Source: Pseudomonas sp. (GTDB taxonomy: Bacteria > Pseudomonadota > Gammaproteobacteria > Pseudomonadales > Pseudomonadaceae). From it: a stretch of 64,000 nucleotides of DNA. The translations under genes were made by a program, and so were the position numbers. The DNA lies in assembly GCA_007713455.1 (NCBI GenBank), contig VMRT01000002.1, positions 372,001 through 436,000 of the forward strand. The letters run 5' to 3'. The notes under the pieces were generated by a model, which saw nothing but the letters and a program-made list of their open reading frames with translations, made no database searches and was not told the origin of the DNA. Shown in pieces: positions 53,615 through 62,689 of the stretch. How positions within the stretch are numbered: position 1 is the first letter of the stretch; each line of letters begins with the position of its first letter.

Positions 53615-54046
53615 ATGTACGCCGAGCAACATCGCTTTGCCATGCAATTGGCGCAACTTTCTCGTGGCTGGCGCGCTGAACTGGATCGACGCCTGGCTGA
53701 TCTCGGACTCTCGCAGGCGCGCTGGCTGGTGCTGTTGCACCTGGCCCGTTTCGATCACGAACCCACCCAGCGCGAGCTGGCCCAAAGCGTTGCCGTTGAA
53801 GGGCCGACGCTGGCCCGCTTGCTCGATAGTCTCGAAGCGCAGGGGCTGGTGCATCGCAAGGCGTCTGCAGAGGATCGCCGGGCCAAACGTATTTCCCTGG
53901 GTGCGCCGGCACGGCCGCTGATCGAGAAGATCGAGGCGATTTCCACACAGGTGCGTCAGGAAGCCTTTGCCGGGATCGACGAGGAAGATCTGCGCAAGTG
54001 CCAGCAGGTGCATGCACGGATCCTGGCCAATCTCGACCGGCGCTGA
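53615..54046 (+). CDS. MarR-family transcriptional regulator
   Basis: Dimeric winged-helix regulator of 143 residues: GLSQARWLVLLHLARF, TQRELAQSVAVEGPTLARLL (recognition helix) and KASAEDRRAKRISL (wing), the MarR/SlyA pattern. The frame begins with a TTG at 53597, but the ATG at 53615 has AGGA upstream. A 13-bp palindrome just upstream suggests autoregulation. Its downstream neighbour plpD is convergent, so targets beyond itself are not obvious from gene order. Ligand unknown. Confidence 0.88.
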   Translation: MYAEQHRFAMQLAQLSRGWRAELDRRLADLGLSQARWLVLLHLARFDHEPTQRELAQSVAVEGPTLARLLDSLEAQGLVHRKASAEDRRAKRISLGAPARPLIEKIEAISTQVRQEAFAGIDEEDLRKCQQVHARILANLDRR

Positions 54047-54065
54047 TCCAGGCCGGGCACGCCGG

Positions 54066-56252
54066 CTAGAAGCTGCGCCCCAGATTCATGTACAGCGCCT
54101 GTTCGTCCTCGTCATTGAAGCCGTAGCCGAAGTTCAGTGGCCCCAGTGGCGTGTCGTAGCCGAGAAAGATGCTCGCGGCGTTGATATAGCCGCTGTCGAA
54201 GGCATTGTCGGCATTCCAGGCGCGACCGCGCTCCAGTGATCCACCGAGATAGAGCGGGAAGTCCAGCGGCTGAAACGCTCGCGGCGTCACGCGACGGTAG
54301 TACACCATGCGCGCCAGGCTGACGTTCTGGCCGGCCAGGGCATCCTGACGGAAGCCCGACAGCTGACGCGCGCCGCCAAGCAGAAAGCTCGAAGTCACCA
54401 CTTCCGCGTCATCCAGCGTGCGACCGTAGCGCCCACCGAGCACCCAGGTGTTGGCACCGTGACTGAGTGCCTTGTCCAGCTTCAGGTGCCACTGTCGATA
54501 ACGCTGGTCCGAGCTCAGGCTGGGGTCGTACTGACGCATGGTCAGGCGGATATCCTCGCCTTCGCGGGGAAAGTCGATGTTGTCGAGGGTGTCGAACGAG
54601 TACTGCAGCTCGTAGTAGCCCTCGGTAAAACTGAAGTCGGGTAGATCCTGTTCGCCGATTCGCACATCGGCCTCACCCCAGGCCTGGCCGACTCCAAAGC
54701 GGATCTCGCCATTGTTGGCGATCTGTCTGCCGAGATTGAAACCGTAGCCGTAGCGTTGCAGGCGGTACTCGGCAATCGGATCGTTGTCGAGAATGGACTC
54801 GACGTTCTGCGCCTCGACGAACAGATTCGGCGCGACGAACCAGCGCGAGCCGGCATCCAGTGGCTGGTAGAACTCGCTGTAGAGTTCCTGCCGATCACCC
54901 AGCTGCAGGCGGGTAAGCCACTCGGCACCCAGTTCGTTGATGCCGTTCTTCCGATAACTCGCACCGAGGTTGAATACGCTGTCGCCGCGGAAGTCGTCGG
55001 ACAGGCTCAGGCCCAGTCGCAGGTAATCCGTGCCGGTGCGCTTCTCGCGGGCGTTGATGACCAACGTATTGCCGAGTTTGCCGCGTTGGACGCGATATTC
55101 CACGCGCTCGAAATAGTCCAGGCCATAGAGGGTGCCCATGTCCTTCTGCAGGTCCTCCAGATCCAGCGGTTCACCGATCGGCTGGCGGACATGCCGGCGG
55201 ATCACCGCATCGCTGACCTTCGAGTCGTTCTCCACCCTAATAGCGGTGATGACCGGTGTTCGAGGGTCGCTGGAACGCGCAAGGCTCAGTGCCGGATTGC
55301 CACCGGTGGTGATGCGCATTTCGGCAAGACGTCCCTCCAGAGCCAATGTGGCACGGTAGCCGGCATCGACCAGCTGTTCGGCGCGGGCGAAGTCGGTAGA
55401 GCCGTATGCGGCCAATGGCGGCTGGATCAGAAGGTCCTGCGACTGCAGGGTGGCCAGCTGCGCTTCGGAGTTGCGGCGGGTCATCATGGTGGTGGTCTGG
55501 TTGAGCACGTCGACCACTGTCAGCAATTCCTTGCGCGGCTTGAGCGGCGTGCCGATGTCCACCACGATCAGGCGGTCGACGCCCATGTCGCGCGCCACGT
55601 CCATCGGGATGTTGTCGACCATGCCGCCATCCACCAGCAGGCGGCCGTCCAGCTCCACCGGTGCGAACACGGCCGGAATCGACATGCTGGCGCGAATCAC
55701 CTGGGGCAGGTGGCCGCTGCGGAAGACCACCTTTTCATCGTTGGCAATATCCGTGGCCACCGCACGGAAGGGGATCGGCAGCTGGTCGAAGTCGCGGGTG
55801 TCGCTGGCGTGCACCAGCAGGCGCTCGAGCAGCAGCGCGAGGTTCTGCCCTTGAATCACGCCCAGCGGCAGGCCGAGGCTGCCGTCGTCGCGGAAGCTGA
55901 GCTTCTGCTTGATGAGGAAATCACGGTCGTCCTGCTTGCGGCGGTAGGGGATGTCCTGGCGCGGCGGATCGTCGGACAGCACTTGCTGCCAGTCGAGGGT
56001 CAATGCCAGGCGCTCGAGTTCGGCAACGCTATAGCCTGCTGCGTATAACCCGCCGACCACCGCGCCCATGCTGGTGCCGGCGATGGCGTCGATGCGTACG
56101 CCTTGTTCTTCCAGCGCCTTGAGCACGCCGACATGAGCCAGCCCGCGCGCCGCACCGCCAGACAGGACGAGCCCGGTCTTCGGCTGAGCCGGCTCGGCGA
56201 ACAGCGGCGGCAGGGTTAACAGCATCAGCAGGGAAACGAACAGGCGGAGCAT
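54066..56252 (-). CDS. plpD: Patatin-like phospholipase with outer-membrane barrel (PlpD, type Vd secretion)
   Basis: Secreted phospholipase A1 fused to its own outer-membrane translocator. In 728 residues: signal peptide (to about LFA-EPA), patatin domain with oxyanion loop SGGAARG, catalytic Ser61 in AGTSMGAV and Asp in LVDGGMVDNIP, a POTRA-like segment (TAIRVENDSKVSDAVIRRHV), and a 16-strand Omp85-type barrel ending in Phe (NLGRSF). The order and length match P. aeruginosa PlpD. The frame opens at 56330 but the ATG at 56252 begins the signal peptide. Confidence 0.92.
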   Translation of the reverse strand: MLRLFVSLLMLLTLPPLFAEPAQPKTGLVLSGGAARGLAHVGVLKALEEQGVRIDAIAGTSMGAVVGGLYAAGYSVAELERLALTLDWQQVLSDDPPRQDIPYRRKQDDRDFLIKQKLSFRDDGSLGLPLGVIQGQNLALLLERLLVHASDTRDFDQLPIPFRAVATDIANDEKVVFRSGHLPQVIRASMSIPAVFAPVELDGRLLVDGGMVDNIPMDVARDMGVDRLIVVDIGTPLKPRKELLTVVDVLNQTTTMMTRRNSEAQLATLQSQDLLIQPPLAAYGSTDFARAEQLVDAGYRATLALEGRLAEMRITTGGNPALSLARSSDPRTPVITAIRVENDSKVSDAVIRRHVRQPIGEPLDLEDLQKDMGTLYGLDYFERVEYRVQRGKLGNTLVINAREKRTGTDYLRLGLSLSDDFRGDSVFNLGASYRKNGINELGAEWLTRLQLGDRQELYSEFYQPLDAGSRWFVAPNLFVEAQNVESILDNDPIAEYRLQRYGYGFNLGRQIANNGEIRFGVGQAWGEADVRIGEQDLPDFSFTEGYYELQYSFDTLDNIDFPREGEDIRLTMRQYDPSLSSDQRYRQWHLKLDKALSHGANTWVLGGRYGRTLDDAEVVTSSFLLGGARQLSGFRQDALAGQNVSLARMVYYRRVTPRAFQPLDFPLYLGGSLERGRAWNADNAFDSGYINAASIFLGYDTPLGPLNFGYGFNDEDEQALYMNLGRSF

Positions 56253-56320
56253 GGCTGAACCGGGGAAGGGTGGAGAGGCGGCTATTATAGGCCGCCGTAT
56301 CCCCTTCGGAGCTGTCCTGA

Positions 56321-56602
56321 ATGACCGCAAGCAAACCGGAAATCGTCATTACATATTGCACCCAGTGTCAGTGGCTGCTGCGTGCTGCCTGGCTCGCACA
56401 GGAGCTGCTGTCGACCTTTGCCGATGACCTGGGCCGCGTCTGTCTGGTGCCCGCCACAGGCGGCACCTTCCATATCAGCTGCGATGGCGTGCAGATCTGG
56501 GAGCGCAAGCTCGATGGCGGCTTTCCCGAGGCGAAGGAGCTCAAGCAGCGCGTGCGTGATCGCATCGACCCGCAGCGCTCGTTGGGGCATAACGACCGCT
56601 GA
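56321..56602 (+). CDS. SelT/SelW/SelH-family thioredoxin-like protein
   Basis: A 93-residue Rdx-family redox protein: ITYCTQCQWLLRAAWLAQEL with a C-x2-C motif (Cys13, Cys16) in the position of the selenocysteine site of mammalian SelW, and GGTFHISCDGVQIWERK. Substrate unknown; the family is glutathione-linked in eukaryotes. It is divergent from plpD across 68 nt and converges on the downstream transporter gene with 3 nt between stop codons. Confidence 0.87.
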   Translation: MTASKPEIVITYCTQCQWLLRAAWLAQELLSTFADDLGRVCLVPATGGTFHISCDGVQIWERKLDGGFPEAKELKQRVRDRIDPQRSLGHNDR

Positions 56603-56605
56603 GCG

Positions 56606-57484
56606 TCAGCTGGCCAGTTTCGGAACGACACTCGGCGGGCTTTTTAAGCGGCTGGTAACCACGCTGGCGATGATGATCAAGGCGCCGCCGAGCAGCATGC
56701 GTAGCGTCGGCTGCTCGCCGAACAGCCACCAGGCGAAGGCGATGCCGTAGACCGGTTCGAGAGCGAAGATCACCGACGTCGTACGCGCCTTCAGGACCCG
56801 CAGGCTAGCGACGAACAGGCTGTGTGCGAGTCCGGTGCAGAGCACGCCGAGCAGAGCCAGCCAGAGCCAGTCCTGCGCGGGTATCGCGGGTATCGTCGAC
56901 CAGCAGAATGGCAGCAGGGCTGCGAGGATCGCCAGATTCTGCCAGAGCGCCGAGCGAACCGGATCGAGGCCGGGGGTGACGGCACGGTTGAGCAGCGACA
57001 GGAGCGCGAACAGCAGGCCGGAAAGCACACCGTAGAGCAATCCGGCAGTCGGTCCGCTGCTGAGATCGAACGCCGGCGCGACAAGCAGCAGGCCGGCACA
57101 GACCAGGCCGACCATGGCGAACTCGATGGCGCGGGTGCGTTCGCGGAACAGCAGGCCTTCGAGCAGCACGGTGAAGGCGGGGAAGCTGGCAAAGCCCAGG
57201 GTTGCAATGCCGACGCCAGCGATCTTCACTGCGATGAAGAACGTCAACCAGTGCGCACCCAGCAACAGCCCGCCCAAGGCCAGACTGCCACGCTGCCGCC
57301 AGTTTGGCGTCGCCCCGCTGGGTCGCAGCAACTGCGCCACCAGCAGCAGGGCCAACACTGCGAACAGGGCACGACCAAAGGTGATGATCAGCGCCGAGCT
57401 TTCGGCCAGTTTTCCGAGCACGCCGGACAGGCCGAACATCAGCGCGCCGAGATGGATGGCCAACAGCGCGTTGCGCGGCGTCAT
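56606..57484 (-). CDS. EamA-family DMT transporter
   Basis: Ten-segment drug/metabolite exporter of 292 residues with two EamA repeats (IHLGALMFGLSGVLGKLAES; LLALLGVLCTGLAHSLFVAS-like second repeat). Substrate unknown. The frame opens at 57496, but GGTGG eight bases upstream supports the ATG at 57484. An AraC-type regulator gene lies 127 nt upstream on the same strand and may control it. Confidence 0.86.
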   Translation of the reverse strand: MTPRNALLAIHLGALMFGLSGVLGKLAESSALIITFGRALFAVLALLLVAQLLRPSGATPNWRQRGSLALGGLLLGAHWLTFFIAVKIAGVGIATLGFASFPAFTVLLEGLLFRERTRAIEFAMVGLVCAGLLLVAPAFDLSSGPTAGLLYGVLSGLLFALLSLLNRAVTPGLDPVRSALWQNLAILAALLPFCWSTIPAIPAQDWLWLALLGVLCTGLAHSLFVASLRVLKARTTSVIFALEPVYGIAFAWWLFGEQPTLRMLLGGALIIIASVVTSRLKSPPSVVPKLAS

Positions 57485-57611
57485 GGAACGATCCACCCGA
57501 GCGAGTGGTGTGTGCGTGAAGTGGCGGGGAAAAAAAAGAGTGGGGTCATGGCTACCTGAACCTTGCGAATCAGGACCATGCTAGGCCGTGGCTTGGAGTG
57601 TGTCTGTCGCG

Positions 57612-58370
57612 TCAGTCACCGGTTTTGTCGCGCAGCTCGCGTCGCAGTGCGCGCGGTGTGCAGCCTCGTGCGCGAACCAGTGCGGCGGTGAAGGCGCTTT
57701 GCGAGGCATAGCCCACCTGCGCGGCGATCTCGCCGATCGGCAGGCGGGTGTCGTGCAACAGCGCCTCGGCATGCTGCAAGCGGCGCTGGCGTACGTGTTC
57801 CATCGGCGTTCGGCCCGTCTCGCGAAGAAAGCGCGCGTGCAGACCAGCCACCGACAACCCGGCGATACGGGCCAGGTCGGCAACCTGAAGCGGGTGGGAT
57901 AGATGCTGATCGATGAAGGCGTCGATAGCGGCGACCGGCAGTGCGTGCTGGTCATGGTGGATATGTTGCCCACTGGCCAGACTGGCGAGCAGTAGTACGG
58001 CGCCCTGTTCGGCAATCAATGGATCGTTGATCGGGCTGTGCGCCAGCCAGGCGACCAAGCGCTGCTGGCTGGTGTTCAGGCGCACGGTATCCGGTCGATC
58101 GATCAGACGCAGGCTGGGTTCGGTATGGTGGCCCAAGCGCTGACGAACCCAGCTCTCCGACGGGAGATCGAGCACCAGGCAGTGACTGCCGGTGACACTG
58201 GCACAGGCATGGTGAGTGGCGGACGGAATTACCGCGAGACTCTGCCCGCCGACGCGGCTGCCGCGCCCGGCAATCTCGAATTCCAGCAGTCCTTTCAGGC
58301 CGAACACCAGTTGCGGATGTTCGTGGCTGTGGGCAATGAGGTGATGATGGTAGTTGCGCAGCGATAGCAT
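57612..58370 (-). CDS. AraC-family transcriptional regulator (cupin type)
   Basis: A 252-residue regulator with an N-terminal cupin-like sensor (HSHEHPQLVFGLKGLLEFEI) and a C-terminal AraC DNA-binding domain: ARIAGLSVAGLHARFLRETG (first helix-turn-helix) and IGEIAAQVGYASQSAFTAAL (second). The frame extends to a GTG at 58526, but the family starts near MLSLRNYHHHL (58370); no good ribosome site supports either. It lies upstream of, and in line with, the EamA transporter gene, its likeliest target. Confidence 0.82.
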   Translation of the reverse strand: MLSLRNYHHHLIAHSHEHPQLVFGLKGLLEFEIAGRGSRVGGQSLAVIPSATHHACASVTGSHCLVLDLPSESWVRQRLGHHTEPSLRLIDRPDTVRLNTSQQRLVAWLAHSPINDPLIAEQGAVLLLASLASGQHIHHDQHALPVAAIDAFIDQHLSHPLQVADLARIAGLSVAGLHARFLRETGRTPMEHVRQRRLQHAEALLHDTRLPIGEIAAQVGYASQSAFTAALVRARGCTPRALRRELRDKTGD

Positions 58371-58573
58371 CTGGCGGCTGTCCCGAAGCAGGCCCGCTGA
58401 CCAGCGGTCTGTGCGGTGAGTTGGTTGAGGCAAGCTCGGGTGAACATGGCTCGAAGACAATGCTGCAACACCGTATTGGGGCCTTGGGCGCCGAAATTGA
58501 CCAACTGAACTTACCGAACAGACCACTTGGCCAGATTCGGTTGGTCGACGGCTGGCCGCCAGCGGTCAGAGAA

Positions 58574-59962
58574 TCAGAGGATGACCTTGTCGCGAAGTTT
58601 CTCGGCCGCTTGCTGCAGTGCCTGAATCACGCGCTCCTTGTCGAAGTTCTGCACGCCGTTGGTATCCAGGTACATGGAGAAGCCGGGGAGTTCGTGCTCG
58701 ACGAAACTGCAGGTGGCGCCAAGGTCGCGGCGGAAGTCCACCACTTGGTAGATCTGCACCGGGCGGGAGAAACCCTTGACCGCGATCTGGCCCTTGTCGC
58801 GGCACATGATGACGTCTTTGATCAGCGAATAGGTTTCGTGGGAGATCAGGATCTCGCTGGCCTCGGCGGCGCTTTCAAGACGGCTGGCCAGGTTCACTTC
58901 GCGCCCGATGATGGTGTAGTCCATGCGCGTATCGGCGCCGAAGTTGCCCACCGTGCAATAACCGGTGTTGATGCCCATGCGGATTTCCATGGGTTTGGTA
59001 ATGCCCTGTGCGCGCCATTGCTGGCGCAGCACCTTCATGTGTTTGCGCATGGCGATGGCCATGGAAACCGCTGCCACCGCGTCTTTCTTGGCACCCTGGC
59101 TGGAAGGGTCACCGAAGAACACCATCACGCAGTCGCCGACGAACTTGTCGATGGTGCCACCGTACTTCAGGGCAATCTTCGACATCTCGTTTAGGTAGTT
59201 GTTGAGCAGGTCGGTAAGGGCCTCGGCCTCCAGTTCCTCGGCCAGCTCGGTGAATCCTTTGATGTCGGAGAAGAACACGGTGAGCCGCTTGCGCTGGGTT
59301 TCCAGGCGAACGCTGCGTTTGCCGGTGAAGATCGACTCCCATACCTGGGGCGAGAGGTATTTGGCGAGGTTGCGTGCCAGGCGCGCGGCCTTGGCCTGCT
59401 CCGTTTCGATCTCCTTGCGCGCCTGGGCGAGGCGCTGGCCCTGCTGGTGCACGAAGTAGGCGGTGGCGCATATGTAAAAGGTCGTGAACAGGATGCTCAC
59501 CAGTGAAACCAGCGGCGGTGTCGTACCGCGGTAGCTCAGGGGAACCACGAGAGATGCCAGGCCGATCCCGACACCCGCGCAGATCAGCGAGATGGCGAGG
59601 TTGCGCAGGCTGCCGCTCACCAGCGCGCTGAAGCTGAGCGTCAGCAGAAACATCAGGCTGGGCACGATCGAGAAACCGAGCAGCAATATGCCGGCACCGG
59701 CGTTCAACGCATCCAGGCAGAGCAGAGCCAGCGCCGTACGCTCGGGATGATCGCGCTTGAAGCGATAGCTCAGGTGGTAGGCCAGGTGTGGATAGAGCAG
59801 GGTGTACGGCACCATCCACAGCAGGTCCATCGAGAAATACTGGGTGTAGGTACCAGCTGCAAGCGTGGCGGCGCAGATCAGGTAGGCGAGCACGCGGGAG
59901 TAGTACTCGCGCAACGGGCGAGTGGCGAGGCCATTGCGGCGCTCAACCGGAGTGGAAGTCAT
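58574..59962 (-). CDS. cyaB: Class III adenylate cyclase CyaB (MASE2 domain)
   Basis: Membrane-bound adenylate cyclase; in P. aeruginosa CyaB makes most of the cAMP that activates Vfr. The 462-residue protein has a six-segment MASE2 domain (about 20-180), a short coiled linker, and a class III catalytic domain: metal Asp in FFSDIKGFTEL, GDCVMVFFGD, and transition-state Asn/Arg in GREVNLASRLE. Length and domain order match CyaB. It stands alone; an AraC regulator gene and a small Mpo1-like gene follow upstream, an order like that around PA3217. Confidence 0.93.
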   Translation of the reverse strand: MTSTPVERRNGLATRPLREYYSRVLAYLICAATLAAGTYTQYFSMDLLWMVPYTLLYPHLAYHLSYRFKRDHPERTALALLCLDALNAGAGILLLGFSIVPSLMFLLTLSFSALVSGSLRNLAISLICAGVGIGLASLVVPLSYRGTTPPLVSLVSILFTTFYICATAYFVHQQGQRLAQARKEIETEQAKAARLARNLAKYLSPQVWESIFTGKRSVRLETQRKRLTVFFSDIKGFTELAEELEAEALTDLLNNYLNEMSKIALKYGGTIDKFVGDCVMVFFGDPSSQGAKKDAVAAVSMAIAMRKHMKVLRQQWRAQGITKPMEIRMGINTGYCTVGNFGADTRMDYTIIGREVNLASRLESAAEASEILISHETYSLIKDVIMCRDKGQIAVKGFSRPVQIYQVVDFRRDLGATCSFVEHELPGFSMYLDTNGVQNFDKERVIQALQQAAEKLRDKVIL

Positions 59963-60219
59963 GTGTGCGTACGATCCCTGGTAGTTTTTTCGACGCCGTT
60001 CTCTCGCGCCTTGCAGACTGACGCCAGGCTCGATCGACGGGTCACCCTGCGAAGGCGACAGCTTTCGAGCACATCAGCGACAGCCTCGCGATCACGGGGC
60101 CAGCTCGGCGATGGCCGGCCCGCGCGAAAGCCGTCAGATCATAACCAAGCAACGCCGCATCGCCAAACCAGAGGATGAAAACAATGATGGCACCGGTCGG
60201 ATAGCCGCTGTCATCAGGC

Positions 60220-60537
60220 TCAGAAGCGAATCCGGCCCGTCAGCATGTCCTTGAACATCACCCAGTCGCCGAGAAAGCTGTAGAGCGGATACTGGAATGT
60301 CGCCGGCCGGTTCTTCTCGAAGATGAAGTGGCCGACCCAGGCGAAGCCATAACCGGCCACCGGCATCGCCAGCAACCAGAGCCACTGCTGGGTAAGGAGT
60401 GCGTAGCCAAGTATGCCCAGCACCAGCAGGCTACCGACGAAGTGCAGGCGACGGCAGGTGGGGTTGCTGTGCTCGGCGAGATAGAACGGATAGAAATCGG
60501 CAAAGCGGCTGAAGCGTTCGGCGGTTTGCGTACTCAT
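60220..60537 (-). CDS. Mpo1-like (DUF962) small membrane protein
   Basis: A 105-residue protein: FYLAEHSNPTCRRLHFVGSL at the start, then two or three hydrophobic segments (LLVLGILGYALLTQQWLWLL; MPVAGYGFAWVGHFIFEKNR) and a conserved PATFQYPLYSFLGDWVMFKD. The H-x3-H-type residues match DUF962/Mpo1, a family with 2-hydroxy fatty acid dioxygenase activity in yeast; bacterial function is unproven. AGGAGG seven bases before the ATG at 60537 fixes the start. It is divergent from an AraC regulator gene. Confidence 0.87.
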   Translation of the reverse strand: MSTQTAERFSRFADFYPFYLAEHSNPTCRRLHFVGSLLVLGILGYALLTQQWLWLLAMPVAGYGFAWVGHFIFEKNRPATFQYPLYSFLGDWVMFKDMLTGRIRF

Positions 60538-60662
60538 GGCGTACCTCCTGTTATTGTCGCGCACAGACTAGTCATCGCTAACCTTGCGTGTCAGTGACAA
60601 TCAGGGCCAGTTTAGTAGCCTTGGGCGCAGCTGCCCCACCTATCGAAGAACAAGAAAACCCC

Positions 60663-61676
60663 ATGACCGAACGCACCACTTCCTCGAGCTGGGCGCTGAG
60701 TATCGTCCAGGCCCTGGAATCCGCCGGGATCGATTGCCGCCAGTTGTTCATTGAGCTGCATCTGGACTATGCCGCTCTGGACGACCCCGACGCGCGCTTT
60801 GCCCAAGATGACATGACGCGCCTTTGGCAACGCGCGGTGGCGGTTTCCGGTGACCCCGCCATTGGCCTGAACATGGCGCGCCAGGCACGGCCGGCTGCGC
60901 TGAACGTGGTCGGCTATGCGCTGATGTCCAGCCGCAATCTCAAGGAAGGCTTCGCCAGATTGGTGCGCTACCAGCGGATCATCGCCGAGGGTGCCGATCT
61001 GGATTTCCAGCCCTGCGCACAGGGCTATCGGTTGAGTCTGACGATAATCGGCGACCGCTTGCCGCCAGCTAGGCAAAGTGCCGAAGGCTCCCTGGCAGGC
61101 TGCCTGACATTCTGCCGCTGGCTCACCGGAACGGCGTTGCTGCCGCTGGAAGTCAGCTTTCAGGGCCAACCGCCGGATGATCTGGAGCCCTATCGGCAGC
61201 TGTTCCAGGCGCCTTTGCGCTTCGACGCGCCTCGCTACGCGTTGCTGTTTCGCGAAGAGGATGTGGAAATGCCGTTGCCGACCGCCAATGAAGCGCTGGC
61301 GCAATTGCATGATCGTTTCGCCGGTGAGTACCTCTCACGCTTCTCCGACAGCAAAGTTATGCATCGCGCGCGGCAGATACTCTGTCGATTGCTGCCGCAG
61401 GGCGAGCCCAGGCGCGAAGTCGTGGCGCAGGCGCTGTGCCTGTCGGAGCGCACCCTGCAGCGGCGTCTGCAGGAGGAGGGCAGCAGCTTCCAGCAATTGC
61501 TCGACGATACGCGTCGCGATCTGGCGGTGCAGCACCTCGCCCAGCCGGACCTGGCGCCGCTGGAAATCGCCTATCTGCTTGGCTTCGCCGATCCGAGTAA
61601 TTTCTACCGGGCGTTCAAGCGCTGGTTCGGCGTCACGCCCGGCGAATACCGTCTGGCCGCGCGCTCACGCCAGTAG
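60663..61676 (+). CDS. AraC-family transcriptional regulator (OruR/ArgR-like Arabinose_bd type)
   Basis: Regulator of 337 residues with the N-terminal arabinose-binding-like domain (PF12625 type: LESAGIDCRQLFIELHLDYA, NVVGYALMSSRNLKEGFARL) and the C-terminal HTH_18 domain (VAQALCLSERTLQRRLQEEG; EIAYLLGFADPSNFYRAFKR). The effector is unknown. The frame is open to 60588; the ATG at 60663 starts at the family's usual position with a weak AAGAA upstream. It is divergent from the Mpo1-like gene, a plausible target. Confidence 0.88.
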   Translation: MTERTTSSSWALSIVQALESAGIDCRQLFIELHLDYAALDDPDARFAQDDMTRLWQRAVAVSGDPAIGLNMARQARPAALNVVGYALMSSRNLKEGFARLVRYQRIIAEGADLDFQPCAQGYRLSLTIIGDRLPPARQSAEGSLAGCLTFCRWLTGTALLPLEVSFQGQPPDDLEPYRQLFQAPLRFDAPRYALLFREEDVEMPLPTANEALAQLHDRFAGEYLSRFSDSKVMHRARQILCRLLPQGEPRREVVAQALCLSERTLQRRLQEEGSSFQQLLDDTRRDLAVQHLAQPDLAPLEIAYLLGFADPSNFYRAFKRWFGVTPGEYRLAARSRQ

Positions 61677-61755
61677 GAACCTGTGAAAGCCCACATAGCC
61701 TTAGCTAGAGCAGATCGGTTACTTATATGCGCCTTTCCATGATGGAGTGACCCAA

Positions 61756-62688
61756 TTGGCCACCAGCCTGCTCGCGTTAATAGACGATATTGCGACCGTA
61801 CTCGACGACGTCTCGCTCATGACCAAGGTGGCGGCCAAGAAGACCGCTGGCGTACTGGGCGACGATCTGGCACTCAATGCGCAGCAGGTGACCGGGGTGA
61901 ATGCCGACCGGGAACTGCCTGTGGTGTGGGCAGTGGCCAAGGGCTCGTTTCGCAACAAGGCGATCCTGGTCCCCGCTGCGCTGCTGATCAGTGCCTTTCT
62001 GCCTTGGGCAATCACACCGCTGTTGATGCTCGGCGGCGCCTTTCTCTGTTACGAGGGGTTCGAGAAGCTGGCGCACCGCTTTCTTCATAGCGATGACAGC
62101 GATCACGCGGAGACGGTGAAGGCGCTCGCCGACCCGTCCGTGGACATGGTGGCGTTCGAGAAGAAAAAGATCAGCGGCGCGGTGCGTACCGACTTCATCC
62201 TCTCCGCCGAAATCATCGCCATCACCCTCGGCACGGTCGCGGCCGCGTCGTTCAGTCAGCAGGTCATGGTTCTGGTGGGTATCGCCATCCTGATGACGAT
62301 AGGCGTCTACGGGCTGGTAGCCGCCATCGTCAAGCTCGACGATCTTGGTCTGGCCCTGAGCAAGCGGGCCAGCGGTGTGGCCAGCGCCATCGGGCGCGGC
62401 ATTCTGAGCGTCGCGCCGTGGCTGATGAAGTCGCTGTCGGTCATCGGCACCGCGGCGATGTTCATGGTGGGCGGCGGCATCCTCACCCACGGTATACGCG
62501 CCGTGCATCATTTCATCGAGAACAGCACCCACGAAGCGCTCGGACTGCCCTATGTCGGAGCGGTACTCGGCGGCCTGTTGCCGACGCTGCTCGACGCCGC
62601 ATTCGGCATCATCGCCGGCGGTGTGGTGTTGGCGTTGGTTACGCTTGGCGGCCGGCTGTTCAAGCGCGGCTCCGGCGCCGCGGCCTGA
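61756..62688 (+). CDS. DUF808 family membrane protein (YedI-like)
   Basis: A 310-residue inner-membrane protein with about seven hydrophobic segments. The DUF808 core is clear: [37 protein letters not shown] and [16 protein letters not shown]. Function unknown. The frame could start with GTG at 61747, but GGAG (61744-61747) is eight bases from the TTG at 61756, which gives the family start Met-Ala-Thr-Ser-Leu-Leu; I therefore choose TTG. Stop codons of this gene and the convergent TrkH gene are 1 nt apart. Confidence 0.85.
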   Translation: MATSLLALIDDIATVLDDVSLMTKVAAKKTAGVLGDDLALNAQQVTGVNADRELPVVWAVAKGSFRNKAILVPAALLISAFLPWAITPLLMLGGAFLCYEGFEKLAHRFLHSDDSDHAETVKALADPSVDMVAFEKKKISGAVRTDFILSAEIIAITLGTVAAASFSQQVMVLVGIAILMTIGVYGLVAAIVKLDDLGLALSKRASGVASAIGRGILSVAPWLMKSLSVIGTAAMFMVGGGILTHGIRAVHHFIENSTHEALGLPYVGAVLGGLLPTLLDAAFGIIAGGVVLALVTLGGRLFKRGSGAAA

Positions 62689-62689
62689 G

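Noticed and set aside
54756-56048. A 430-codon plus-strand frame opposite plpD
   Set aside because: Antisense to the patatin domain and barrel; no motifs of its own.
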